DNA of 64,000 nt, from assembly GCF_020886695.1 (NCBI RefSeq), contig NZ_AP024485.1, forward strand, positions 1,125,001 to 1,189,000, given 5' to 3'. Below are positions 27,346 through 35,955 of the stretch, one piece after another (the first letter of the stretch is position 1; every line of letters starts with the position of its first letter). The stretch is from Pseudodesulfovibrio sediminis (GTDB taxonomy: Bacteria > Desulfobacterota > Desulfovibrionia > Desulfovibrionales > Desulfovibrionaceae). The notes under the pieces are model-generated. The model was given only the letters and a program-made list of their open reading frames with translations, ran no database searches and was not told the origin of the DNA. A program made the position numbers and the translations under genes.

Positions 27346-28287
27346 ATGACAGGCGATTCTCCCAAGCGATACGCCGTCTACTCCATTCTGGCGTCACTCC
27401 TGACACTGGGGTTGAAGTTCGGTGCCTGGGCGATGACCGATTCTGTCGGGCTGCTGTCCGATGCCACCGAATCAGTGGTCAACCTGACAGCCGGAGTACT
27501 GGCGCTCATCTCCATCATCATTGCCATGCGCCCGGCCGACCAACATCATGCGTATGGGCACGGCAAGGTTGAATATTTCTCCAGCGGCACAGAGGGCGTC
27601 CTCATCATCGTCGCCGCCTTCGGCATCGCGTATGCCTCCATCAACCGTTTCTTTTCACCACAGCCGCTCAGCAACCTCGGGCTGGGCCTGATTCTCGCGC
27701 TCCTCTCATCCGTGGTCAATTTCGTCACCGCCAAGGTCATGCTCAACGCGGCCAAACGGTTTGACTCCATCACCCTCGAAGCCGACGCCAAGCACCTGCT
27801 CACCGATGTCTGGACTTCAGTGGGACTCGTCGCCGGGCTGGCCATCATCGTCCTGGTGCCGGAGTGGAGTCTCCTTGACCCGATCATTGCCGTGGCCATG
27901 GCCGTGAATATTGTTTTTACCGGTCTCGGACTGTTAAAACGATCTGTCAGCGGGCTCATGGACGATGCCCTGCCTGAAGAAGAAGTCAAGATCGTGGCCC
28001 GCTCCATCCGGCGTCATCAGGGAGAAAACGCGAGCTTCCACGGATTGCGCACCCGAAAAGCCGGTCAGACACGGTTCATCGACTTCCACCTTCTGGTCCC
28101 TGGCACCACTTCCGTGCAGACTTCACACGACCTGTGCGAGGCCATTGAGCATGACATCAAGTGCACGCTCGACAATGCGAAAGTGACCATCCATGTGGAG
28201 CCGCTGGAATGCTCCAAATCCTATGACGGGATGAAGGTAGGCGGCGTGTGCGCCGCGTATATCGACACGGAATGTGACGATCAGTAG
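27346..28287 (+). CDS. Cation diffusion facilitator family metal exporter
   Basis: 313 residues with six membrane segments. The metal-site helices show DSVGLLSDATESVVNL (helix 2, here with D..DA.ES) and HLLTDVWTSVGLVAG (helix 5, HxxxD with D). The cytoplasmic C-terminal domain has SFHGLRTRKAGQTRFIDFHLLVPG, typical of CDF proteins. Such pumps export Zn2+, Fe2+, Mn2+ or Co2+ in exchange for protons; the metal is not predictable here. It is probably co-transcribed with plsY and overlaps the convergent hflX stop by seven bases. Confidence 0.93.
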   Translation: MTGDSPKRYAVYSILASLLTLGLKFGAWAMTDSVGLLSDATESVVNLTAGVLALISIIIAMRPADQHHAYGHGKVEYFSSGTEGVLIIVAAFGIAYASINRFFSPQPLSNLGLGLILALLSSVVNFVTAKVMLNAAKRFDSITLEADAKHLLTDVWTSVGLVAGLAIIVLVPEWSLLDPIIAVAMAVNIVFTGLGLLKRSVSGLMDDALPEEEVKIVARSIRRHQGENASFHGLRTRKAGQTRFIDFHLLVPGTTSVQTSHDLCEAIEHDIKCTLDNAKVTIHVEPLECSKSYDGMKVGGVCAAYIDTECDDQ

Positions 28288-29888
28288 CCCTGTTTCTCCC
28301 AGGGAATACTCGTCAGGATCGCGTCGACAACCGGCGCCAACGTAGGCCGTTTCACCGCCACTGCCGGGATACCCTCCGGGAAAACATTGTGCATGGCATC
28401 GCGCCCCTCGGCATCGAGCCTGTCCCACTTGTTGAGTACGAGTACGCCCGGGATGTCGCCCAAATCCATATCATTCAGGATCGTGCGCACAGCCCCCACC
28501 TGCTCCTCCACTTCGGGATGGGAGGCGTCACAGACGAGCACCAGTAGATCGGCGGAATCCAACTCTTCCAACGTGGCCCGAAAGGCTTCTTTCAAATCCG
28601 GCGGCAGACGGCGAATGAATCCAACCGTGTCGGTAAGGACGACCTCGCGCTCCTGTGGAAAGCGGATACGTCGGCTGGTGGGGTCCAAAGTGGCGAACAG
28701 TTTATCCTGAGCCAAGACTTTGGACTGGGTGAGCGTATTGAGCAGCGTGGATTTACCCGCGTTGGTGTAGCCCACCAGCGAGACAATGGGCAACCCGGCC
28801 TTGGCCCGACGTTCGCGTGTCTGGGTACGCCGCTTCCTGACCTGCTTGAGTTCGGCTTTCAGCCGCGTCAATCGGTCATTGGCCCGACGGCGATCGATCT
28901 CAAGCTTGGTTTCACCGGGACCTCTGCCGCCGATGCCACCCATGAGCCGGGACATGGCCCGGTTCTTTCCGACCAGTCGAGGCAGGGTATATTTGAGCTG
29001 GGCCATTTCGACCTGCAACTTGCCTGACTTGCTGGTGGCGTGTTGGGCAAAAATATCAAGAATGAGCTGGGTACGGTCAAGAATCTTGCGCTCGGTCACC
29101 TTGGCAAGGTTGCGAATCTGGGTAGGTGACAATTCCTGATCAAAGATGATGACAGAGGCATTGGCCTGCAGCGCGCGGACTTCCAGTTCGGCCAGCTTTC
29201 CCTTTCCCATGATGAACTTGGGGTTGTGCTTGCGCACCCGCTGGATCATGGTCCCGACACTCTCCAGCCCGGCCGTGTCCGCCAGTTCGCCCAGCTCCTC
29301 CAGGGAAAGTTCCTGCACAGGACGCGGAGTCTTGTCCACACTGACCAGCAACGCGCGGTTTTCATCAGACGAGGTTCCCTGCCCATCCAACTGCCGGTTG
29401 AATTCATCCTCCATCGCATCCACGATGGAGCCAAGATCAAGATCAAACCGATCCCAGCGCATGGGCTCAAAGACTTCGTAACTTTTGTCCTCCGGATTGG
29501 GAGGCAACAGATGCGCCGCCTGAACGACATCGGGAAATCCGTCGTGCACATTGAGCGCAACCACGGAATCAAGACGCAGGAAGACCATATCCATAAGGTC
29601 TTCCTGCGACAAAGATTCGTCGGAAAGGTGTGTGTGAAGAAGACGCAAACCACGCAATCGCCCAGAGGATAGCCGCTTGCGCGGCAGTTCCGGGATATAA
29701 ATGGAGCGGTTGTCACCAACCAGCACCATATTGACCTTGCCCTGGCGGTCTATGAGTAAACCGAGCTGACGACCGGTCTCGGCGGACAGCTCCGCCATCT
29801 CGCGAGCCTGTTCATTGGTGTAACAGTCATCCGTGGGATACTGCCGTTGATACAGACGCGACAGCCGTTTTATCTGGCTCGGCTTCAA
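28281..29888 (-). CDS. hflX: GTPase HflX
   Basis: 535 residues from TTG 29888. It has the HflX N-terminal domain (KHNPKFIMGKGKLAELEVRA), the glycine-rich linker GGIGGRGPGETKLEID, and the G domain with G1 VGYTNAGKST, G3 DTVGFI and G4 NKWD. HflX binds stalled or stressed 70S ribosomes and splits them. The long N-terminal extension of about 170 residues is common in this group. The start is doubtful: the TTG has no spaced ribosome-binding site, and coding similarity seems to continue upstream (IGNLQG before LKPSQIKRL). An AUC at 29921 with GGGGA six bases before it would begin MAQKPIGNLQG. The gene follows the IMP cyclohydrolase stop closely. Confidence 0.93.
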   Translation of the reverse strand: MKPSQIKRLSRLYQRQYPTDDCYTNEQAREMAELSAETGRQLGLLIDRQGKVNMVLVGDNRSIYIPELPRKRLSSGRLRGLRLLHTHLSDESLSQEDLMDMVFLRLDSVVALNVHDGFPDVVQAAHLLPPNPEDKSYEVFEPMRWDRFDLDLGSIVDAMEDEFNRQLDGQGTSSDENRALLVSVDKTPRPVQELSLEELGELADTAGLESVGTMIQRVRKHNPKFIMGKGKLAELEVRALQANASVIIFDQELSPTQIRNLAKVTERKILDRTQLILDIFAQHATSKSGKLQVEMAQLKYTLPRLVGKNRAMSRLMGGIGGRGPGETKLEIDRRRANDRLTRLKAELKQVRKRRTQTRERRAKAGLPIVSLVGYTNAGKSTLLNTLTQSKVLAQDKLFATLDPTSRRIRFPQEREVVLTDTVGFIRRLPPDLKEAFRATLEELDSADLLVLVCDASHPEVEEQVGAVRTILNDMDLGDIPGVLVLNKWDRLDAEGRDAMHNVFPEGIPAVAVKRPTLAPVVDAILTSIPWEKQGY

Positions 29889-29931
29889 CCCTTGCAGGTT
29901 GCCAATGGGCTTCTGGGCGATGACGTATCCC

Positions 29932-30528
29932 CTATGCGTCGTTTTCTGACAGGTATTTTGTAATCATGGCATCGTATTCACTGACAAGCTTGAATGTCAG
30001 CGCAGCCATTTCCTTACGGAATTCAAGGGAGATGCCGCCCTTCTCCTCAATCTCCTTCTGCACTACGGAGTAGTACTGGGGATCAGGGACCACGCAAATG
30101 GAGTGAAAGTTCTTGGCTGTGGCGCGCAGCATGGTCGGGCCACCGATGTCAATCTGCTCCACAGCGGCCTTCAAATCCAGCCCTTTGGCCACGGCATCTG
30201 CGAAGTTGTAGAGGTTGACACATATCAGATCGAAAGGCTCGATGCCGAAATCGCGCAGGGTCTCCATGTGTCCCTCGTCATCCTTGTCGGCCAGAATGCC
30301 GCCATGAATGTTGGGGTGCAGAGTCTTGACGCGACCACCCAGAATTTCGGGGAAATCGGTGACGTCGGACACGGAGGTGACAGGCAGTCCTGCTTCGGAC
30401 AGCATTTTCTTGGTGCCACCGGTGGATACCAATTCACAACCATTGTCGATCAGAAATTTACCGAATTCGGCCAGACCGGATTTATCGGTAACGGAAAGAA
30501 TCGCCTTTTTGACGGGCAACAGGTTCAT
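29932..30528 (-). CDS. Stand-alone IMP cyclohydrolase (N-terminal half of PurH)
   Basis: 198 residues matching the MGS-like IMP cyclohydrolase domain of PurH: KKAILSVTDKSGLAEFGKFL, ELVSTGGTKKML, DFPEILGGRVKTLHPNIHGGIL and VEQIDIGGPTMLRATAKN. It closes the purine ring of FAICAR to form IMP. In most bacteria this domain is fused to AICAR formyltransferase; here the partner is a separate gene at 22921-24195 on the other strand. It is followed directly by hflX. The ATG at 30528 is preceded by GAGAGG. Confidence 0.95.
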   Translation of the reverse strand: MNLLPVKKAILSVTDKSGLAEFGKFLIDNGCELVSTGGTKKMLSEAGLPVTSVSDVTDFPEILGGRVKTLHPNIHGGILADKDDEGHMETLRDFGIEPFDLICVNLYNFADAVAKGLDLKAAVEQIDIGGPTMLRATAKNFHSICVVPDPQYYSVVQKEIEEKGGISLEFRKEMAALTFKLVSEYDAMITKYLSENDA

Positions 30529-31098
30529 AACGCACCTCTCTTGATGTTTTGAGAGTTGGTGCCAGATTTAGGGCAGGAAAGCAAGCAACAGAGGCACCTT
30601 AACACTGTTAAAAAACGAAATTGCAAAACATGATATACACCGTACTATTTCGACCGGAAAAGGATAAATGAATGAACTGGCGCATTTTCAGAATGATGTA
30701 CAGCACATATGCAACATTCAACATGAAAGGACCTTCATGCATTCATCCCTGCAAACAGGTTCAAATCAATACAATAAATACGTGTTCCCTGAAAACATAT
30801 GGCGCACATTCATCTGATACAGCCTCGTGTGCATATGAACAGAGGCACCGTACAGACCGTTCAGCAGAGTGGGAAGAAAAGACATGGGAATAGACAAGAC
30901 CGCCGCACAGGTTTCCCATGCGAGGATGTGTATATTCAGCAATATACCGGAACAGACGATCCTGCAGGCGTCAAAGACGCACCCACAATTCACGTACCTC
31001 GGCAATCATGCGTTATGAACGGCCTGCCGCAATGGCTGGTTTCCCGCCCCGCCCATACTGAACAGGACGGGAAACCAACGGGGAGGGGAGACCGTAGT
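30529..31098. other. 570-base intergenic stretch without a supported gene
   Basis: The part from about 30590 to 30800 is noticeably AT-rich compared with its surroundings. Two short frames with tolerable ribosome-binding sites occur on the plus strand: 30668-30814 (48 residues, AAGGA upstream, starting MNELAHFQNDVQ) and 30883-31017 (44 residues, starting MGIDKTAAQVSH). Neither resembles anything I know and both may be chance. TGGTTTCCCG (31037-31046) and CGGGAAACCA (31068-31077) form a 10-bp inverted repeat downstream of the TPR gene; without a T-tract it is at best a weak terminator. Confidence 0.5.
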
Positions 31099-31662
31099 TT
31101 AGGACTGGATCTGCGCGAGCATTTCCTTGGCGGATTCGTTGTCCGGGGACATTTCGAGGATTGTCTCGAGCTGTTCACGGGCCGCGTCTCTTTGATCAAG
31201 AACCACGAGACATCCTGCCAGGGAGTAACGCACTTCCTGCTTACCCGGGTCGATTTCGAGGTATCCTTCAAGATACGGGACGATCTCTGCCACACGATCC
31301 AGTTCATGGCCGAGCCTGATCAGACTGAACAGGGCAACCATGTTTTCGGGGTTCAGCTTGACCGCTTCGACGAACATGGAAAACGCTGCTTCCTGTTCGC
31401 CGTTTTCCATGCGGATAAGCGCTATCCCGGAAAGACTCTTGTCGGTGGGCTCAATGTTGTGAGCTTTTTCATACATGACCATGGCATCGGCCAGATCACC
31501 GCGCTGAACAGCGACGGTAGCCAAGCCGAGATACGGGTCGGGGTGGATGCCATTGGAGCTGACGGCTTTCTTGTAATACTCTTCAGCCTTGTCCAGCTCA
31601 CCCATGAACAGGTAGCACTCACCGAGTTCCTTGTTGATTTCGTAATCCAGATGACCACTCAT
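31099..31662 (-). CDS. Tetratricopeptide repeat protein
   Basis: 187 residues from ATG 31662, which follows GGAGGGG. At least four TPR units are visible: ELGECYLFMGELDKAEEYYKKAV, PYLGLATVAVQRGDLADAMVMYEKAH, LSGIALIRMENGEQEAAFSMFVEAVKL and VRYSLAGCLVVLDQRDAAREQLETIL (each under 30 residues; only their G/A pattern is diagnostic). No signal peptide, so it is cytoplasmic. TPR proteins are scaffolds; a partner is not evident. It is transcribed away from the flagellar operon. Confidence 0.9.
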   Translation of the reverse strand: MSGHLDYEINKELGECYLFMGELDKAEEYYKKAVSSNGIHPDPYLGLATVAVQRGDLADAMVMYEKAHNIEPTDKSLSGIALIRMENGEQEAAFSMFVEAVKLNPENMVALFSLIRLGHELDRVAEIVPYLEGYLEIDPGKQEVRYSLAGCLVVLDQRDAAREQLETILEMSPDNESAKEMLAQIQS

Positions 31663-32104
31663 AATTTTCCCCTCCATTTCTCCTTTACCCGGAGGGCCGG
31701 GTGAAAAAGTCTCCTTGGCCACACTTGGCCGACAAAAACCTAGCAATGCCCGTGCCAAACAATCCGGCAATACCACGAAACGCATGGCGGATTACGACAC
31801 AACATTGTGATATACATAAGTTTTTAAAACACACACTCACTGAATGAACGCCAGACTACCACAACCTGATTTTGGCAATGCGGCATTTTCTGCCTTAACA
31901 TTACATAAGGTAAATCCGCCTGCCCCCCCTCAAATGCGTCCACACATGGCAAAATGACGCCGGATTGCGTCTCAACATTTTTTATCCTTTATTTACAGAG
32001 TATTACACAAATGGAACGGGAGTTGCTAAACTCCATGCGTGTTTGACGGGAATACGACCCTGTCAGCAACAGAAAACAGAGAGATAATGTAGGAGGATCA
32101 AGGC
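31663..32104. other. 442-base regulatory region between the TPR gene and the flagellar operon
   Basis: This AT-rich region holds the sigma-54-type site at 32012-32028. About 40 bases upstream of it is the inverted repeat GACGC-N6-GCGTC (31956-31971), a possible enhancer-binding site, and CCTTA-N8-TAAGG near 31892-31909. I see no gene in it. Confidence 0.5.
32012..32028 (+). promoter_or_regulatory. Sigma-54-type promoter of the flagellar operon
   Basis: TGGAACGGGAGTTGCTA matches the -24/-12 consensus TGGCACG-N4-TTGCW with a single mismatch in the -24 element, and the GG and GC are the required ten bases apart. It is 77 bases upstream of the flgB start. Class II flagellar genes are often RpoN-dependent. 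Confidence 0.75.
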
Positions 32105-32515
32105 ATGCGAGGACTTTTTGAACGTCACATCCAATTGACAGGCAAGGTCATGGACCTGCGTCTGCAACGTCAAAATCTCGTCACGGCGAACATCGCCAAT
32201 GTGAATACTCCTGGTTACAAGGCCCAGAGTCTTGAATTCGAAGAGAAGCTGCAAAGCGCCCTGAACCAGAATGCCCTGGGTAAAATGACCCGCACCGCAT
32301 CCGACCACATGCCCACGGAATTCAGCACCGCCGGTTTTAAAGGGGATGGCCTGGAGGCATTCAAGGCCCGGGAGATTCATGGACAGGACTCTGTGAACCT
32401 GGACAAGGAAATGGCTGAGAATGCGAAAAACACCATGATGTACAACGCGCTCAGCTCGATTATCAAAAAGAATTTTCAAGGCATGACCAAAGTCATTCAG
32501 GAAGGGAGTAAATAA
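32105..32515 (+). CDS. flgB: Flagellar basal-body rod protein FlgB
   Basis: 136 residues. The N-terminus shows the rod-protein pattern LRLQRQNLVTANIANVNTPGYKAQSLEFE and the C-terminus MAENAKNTMMYNALSSIIKKNF. FlgB forms the proximal rod with FlgC, FlgF and FliE in the periplasm after export by the flagellar type III system, so it has no signal peptide. GGAGG precedes the ATG. It is the first gene of the operon and its stop abuts the flgC start. Confidence 0.95.
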   Translation: MRGLFERHIQLTGKVMDLRLQRQNLVTANIANVNTPGYKAQSLEFEEKLQSALNQNALGKMTRTASDHMPTEFSTAGFKGDGLEAFKAREIHGQDSVNLDKEMAENAKNTMMYNALSSIIKKNFQGMTKVIQEGSK

Positions 32516-32956
32516 ATGGACTTCATGACTGCAATGGACATCAGCTCGTCCGGCCTCAAGGCTCAAAGAGCACAGCTCAACGTCATTTCAATGAATATGG
32601 CGAATATTCGAACAACCAAGACTGCGGATGGCGGACCATACCAACGCAAGTCAGTATCTTTCGAATCCACGCCGGTGTACTCGCCGTTCGCGCAGGAAAT
32701 GCACGATCAGCTCAACCGCGACCTTCATGGCGTCAAGGTCCTTGGCGTTACCGCAGACCAACGCCCTTTCAAGCAGGTTTACGAACCGCATCATCCGGAT
32801 GCAAACGACCTGGGATATGTCACCTACCCCGATATCAACGTTGTCGAGGAAATGACCAACATGATGCAGGCCATGCGCGGCTATGAGGCCAATGTTCAAA
32901 CCATTCAGGCCGCAAAGCGCATGTTCCAGAAAGCCCTGATGATAGGCAACGGTTAA
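32516..32956 (+). CDS. flgC: Flagellar basal-body rod protein FlgC
   Basis: 146 residues with the rod-protein start DISSSGLKAQRAQLNVISMNMANIRTTKT (residues 7-35) and the C-terminal coil VVEEMTNMMQAMRGYEANVQTIQAAKRMFQKAL, both typical of FlgC. It builds the proximal rod. It begins at the base after the flgB stop, so it is translationally coupled, and GGAAGGGAG lies just before it. Confidence 0.96.
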   Translation: MDFMTAMDISSSGLKAQRAQLNVISMNMANIRTTKTADGGPYQRKSVSFESTPVYSPFAQEMHDQLNRDLHGVKVLGVTADQRPFKQVYEPHHPDANDLGYVTYPDINVVEEMTNMMQAMRGYEANVQTIQAAKRMFQKALMIGNG

Positions 32957-32970
32957 AAAGGAGAAGAACC

Positions 32971-33303
32971 ATGGTCGTCAAAAGTGTTGCAATAAACGCA
33001 TACCAGCATGCCCTGAACGCCAACCGTCGAACGGCATTGGAAAAGCAGGTCTCCAACAAGCTGCAAAAGCCTCAGGAAGAGGCCCAGGGATTCACGGAGA
33101 CACTTCAGCAGTCGCTGAAAGGCGTCAACGACATCCAGACCGAGAAAAAGCATATGATCGAAGAATTCGCATCAGGCAAATCGCAAAACGTCCATGAGCT
33201 CATGATCACCATGCAGAAAGCGGGACTGACCATGCAGATGACCGGCGCGGTACGCAGCAAGATCATGCAGTCCTACAAAGAAATAATGCAGATGCAGTTC
33301 TAG
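32971..33303 (+). CDS. fliE: Flagellar hook-basal body complex protein FliE
   Basis: 110 residues; the conserved part is the C-terminal half, with FTETLQQSLKGVNDIQTEKKHMIEEFASGKSQNVHELMITMQKAGLTMQMTGAVRSKIMQSYKEIM across residues 38-106 (only the order of these features matters). FliE links the MS ring to the rod. It lies 14 bases after flgC with AAGGAG before the ATG. Confidence 0.95.
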   Translation: MVVKSVAINAYQHALNANRRTALEKQVSNKLQKPQEEAQGFTETLQQSLKGVNDIQTEKKHMIEEFASGKSQNVHELMITMQKAGLTMQMTGAVRSKIMQSYKEIMQMQF

Positions 33304-33357
33304 AGAACTCTGTCAGCCCAGTAATACACACACCTTTCAAGTTGCGGGAGAGAGAAG

Positions 33358-34953
33358 ATGCCTCCGTTCGTCGAAGAATATTGGTCAAAAATCAGTGGAC
33401 TCTGGTCCGAACGCACCGTGTCACAGCGTATCCTGATCGGTGGCCTGGCTGCTTCGGTCATCATCGCCTTTGCGCTCATGATCTATTGGATGAACAAACC
33501 CGATTACCGCGTCCTGATGACCAACCTCTACCCCGAGGACGCCTCGCGGGTCGTGGGCATGCTTCAGGCAGCCAAGGAAGACTACAAGCTGGAAAACGGC
33601 GGCAAGACCGTCCTGGTCCCGGCGAACCGTGTCTATGAACTGAGGCTCCAGGTGGCGGGCGAAGGCAACCTACACGGACAGGGTATCGGTTTCGAAATTT
33701 TTGACGACATTCAGATCGGCCAGACCGATTTTGTCCAGCACGTCAACTACCAGCGCGCTCTTCAGGGCGAACTGGCTCGCACCATCACGGAATTCCCCAT
33801 GGTCGTAAAGACGCGCGTGCATTTGGTCATCCCGCAAAAATCCCTTTTCATCGAAGACCAGATCTCCCCGTCAGCTTCCATCGTCCTGCAACTCAAGGAT
33901 GACGGCAAGCTTGAACCGAATGAGACTCAGGGTATCGTCAATCTCGTTTCCATGGCTGTCGAAGGCCTTGAGCCCGCATCCATCACAGTCACCGACATGA
34001 AGGGCCGCCCGCTCTACACCCCGGAAGACGAGAACAACGGTCTTTCCCTGTCAAATGCCCAGCAGCTCCACAAGGCGAGCGTCGAAGCCAAAATCCAGCG
34101 TCAGATTCTTGAACTCCTCGGCCCTGCTGTCGGCCCTGACAAGGTCATCGCCCGCGTCAACGCTGATCTCGATTTCAGCCAGCGCACCCTGCGCAACGAA
34201 ACCTTTGACCCGGACGGCTCGGTTGTCCGATCCGAGACCCGGTCCGAAGAGACAACGGCCGGTGCCGCTTCTCTGGCTGGCGGCGAACCAGACGCCAACT
34301 TCCGCGGCGACGGATTTGCAGGCACCCGGACCACCCAGGACTCAACACGGGAATCCCGGACCACCAACTTTGAAATCAACAAGACTGAAGAATCCGTCGT
34401 GACCCCGGTTGGGGAGTTGAAACGTCTCACGGTTGCGGTTATCCTGGATGGCACATGGGAAACGAATCCGGACACCGGAGAATCCGTTTACACACCGCGT
34501 ACGGCTCAGGAAATTGAACGCATAAGAAACCTGATTGAAAACGCCGTGGGGTTTGACTCCACGCGCGGGGACACCATCGAGGTTTCAAACATCTCCTTTG
34601 GCGAGCCTGAAATCTATGATGCGGACTCCGTCCTGCGGACCATGCTGGAATACGCTCAGCGTCTGGGCAAGCCGTTCCTCAACGGCATACTGATCTTTCT
34701 CTTCCTCATCCTGGTTGTGCGCCCGGTGGTCATGGCTCTTATCAGACCCCGTGTGGCAGAACAGGAGATCGAAGAGATGGCCGGTCTGCCCGGTGCCGAA
34801 CGACTGGCTCTGGAAGAAGAAGAGATGGACGAAGAGGCTCTGGACGCATCACGACGCTTGGAAAATGCCAAGAACCATGCTGTTCAGTTGTCTGATGAAA
34901 ATATTGACCAGGCCGTGCAACTGCTCAAGACCTGGCTGACTCAGGAGGCTTAG
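33358..34953 (+). CDS. fliF: Flagellar MS-ring protein FliF
   Basis: 531 residues. Membrane segments are at about 26-44 and 440-460, flanking the large periplasmic ring-building domain (YRVLMTNLYPEDASRVVGML, GFEIFDDIQIGQTDFVQHVNYQRALQGELARTI). The cytoplasmic C-terminal tail from about 465 is acidic and carries the FliG-binding segment (SDENIDQAVQLLKTWL). FliF multimers form the MS ring in the inner membrane. Spacing to fliG is three bases. Confidence 0.97.
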   Translation: MPPFVEEYWSKISGLWSERTVSQRILIGGLAASVIIAFALMIYWMNKPDYRVLMTNLYPEDASRVVGMLQAAKEDYKLENGGKTVLVPANRVYELRLQVAGEGNLHGQGIGFEIFDDIQIGQTDFVQHVNYQRALQGELARTITEFPMVVKTRVHLVIPQKSLFIEDQISPSASIVLQLKDDGKLEPNETQGIVNLVSMAVEGLEPASITVTDMKGRPLYTPEDENNGLSLSNAQQLHKASVEAKIQRQILELLGPAVGPDKVIARVNADLDFSQRTLRNETFDPDGSVVRSETRSEETTAGAASLAGGEPDANFRGDGFAGTRTTQDSTRESRTTNFEINKTEESVVTPVGELKRLTVAVILDGTWETNPDTGESVYTPRTAQEIERIRNLIENAVGFDSTRGDTIEVSNISFGEPEIYDADSVLRTMLEYAQRLGKPFLNGILIFLFLILVVRPVVMALIRPRVAEQEIEEMAGLPGAERLALEEEEMDEEALDASRRLENAKNHAVQLSDENIDQAVQLLKTWLTQEA

Positions 34954-34956
34954 ACC

Positions 34957-35955
34957 ATGGCTGACTTCACCGGACCCCAGAAAACAGCCATCGTGCTCCT
35001 CGCTCTTGGCGAGAAGTTTACGGGGGAAGTGTTCAAGCGGATGGAGCGCAATGAGATTGCGGCCGTGTCCAAGGCCATGCTCGAAACCGACTCCGTGCCC
35101 AAGGAAGAGGTCCTCGAAGTGCTCAAGGAGTACAACGAAGCCCTTGTCTACGGTGCCGAGCTTCTGGTGGGTGGCCCGGAACAGGTCAAGCGTCTGCTGA
35201 CCAAGTCTCTGGACGCGGAAACCGCCAAATACATCATGGACTCCCTGGACCTGGACACCGGCCCCACGCCCTTCCAGGAATTGGAGAACGTCAGCCCGCG
35301 CATCCTGGCCCAGATCTTGCGGAACGAACACCCGCAGACCCTGGCCCTCATTCTGGGACATCTGCATCCGGATCAGGCAGCCGAACTCATTCAAAACCTG
35401 CCCGCCGGCGTCCGCGCCGAAGTACTCATGCGCCTGGCCAAACTGGAAGCCGTTGCCGAAGAGATGCTTATGGAAGTCGACAAGGTTCTGCAGAGCCAGC
35501 TCATCGCCATGGGCGGCAAGGAAGGCAAAAAGGTCGGTGGTGTCAACTCCGTTGCTGAAATTCTCAACGCCGTGGACCGCAACACCGAGGAAGAGGTCCT
35601 CTCCGAAATCGAAGAGGAATCCACCCAGATGGCCGAGGACATCAGAAACCTCATGTTCGTTTTCGAAGACGTCAAATCCGTTGACGATGTCGCCATTCGC
35701 GAACTGCTCAAGGAGGTTTCCAACGAAGACCTCACCGTGGCGCTCAAGGGTGCCTCCGAAGACCTGCGCGACAAATTCTTCAAGAATCTGTCGGAACGTG
35801 CGTCTGCAATGATCAAGGAAGACCTGGAGATCATGCCGCCGAAGAAGCTTTCCGAAGTCGAAGCGGCGCAGCAGTCCATCGTCAAGACGGTCCGCCGTCT
35901 GGAAGACGAGGGCAAGATTGTCATCAGCAGAGGCGGCAGCGATGTCTTTATCTAG
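34957..35955 (+). CDS. fliG: Flagellar motor switch protein FliG
   Basis: 332 residues of the usual 330-340. The order of domains is normal: N-terminal FliF-binding part (TGPQKTAIVLLALGEK, here FTGPQ), middle domain with LRNEHPQTLALILGHLHPDQAAELI, and C-terminal torque domain with NLMFVFEDVKSVDDVAIRELLKEV and KNLSERASAMIKEDLE. FliG turns ion flow through the stator into rotation and sets direction with CheY-P. The fliH start lies inside its last codons. Confidence 0.97.
   Translation: MADFTGPQKTAIVLLALGEKFTGEVFKRMERNEIAAVSKAMLETDSVPKEEVLEVLKEYNEALVYGAELLVGGPEQVKRLLTKSLDAETAKYIMDSLDLDTGPTPFQELENVSPRILAQILRNEHPQTLALILGHLHPDQAAELIQNLPAGVRAEVLMRLAKLEAVAEEMLMEVDKVLQSQLIAMGGKEGKKVGGVNSVAEILNAVDRNTEEEVLSEIEEESTQMAEDIRNLMFVFEDVKSVDDVAIRELLKEVSNEDLTVALKGASEDLRDKFFKNLSERASAMIKEDLEIMPPKKLSEVEAAQQSIVKTVRRLEDEGKIVISRGGSDVFI

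Noticed and set aside
30799-31704. A 301-codon plus-strand frame opposite the TPR gene
   Set aside because: The minus strand has clear TPR repeats and a good start; the plus frame has no domain pattern.
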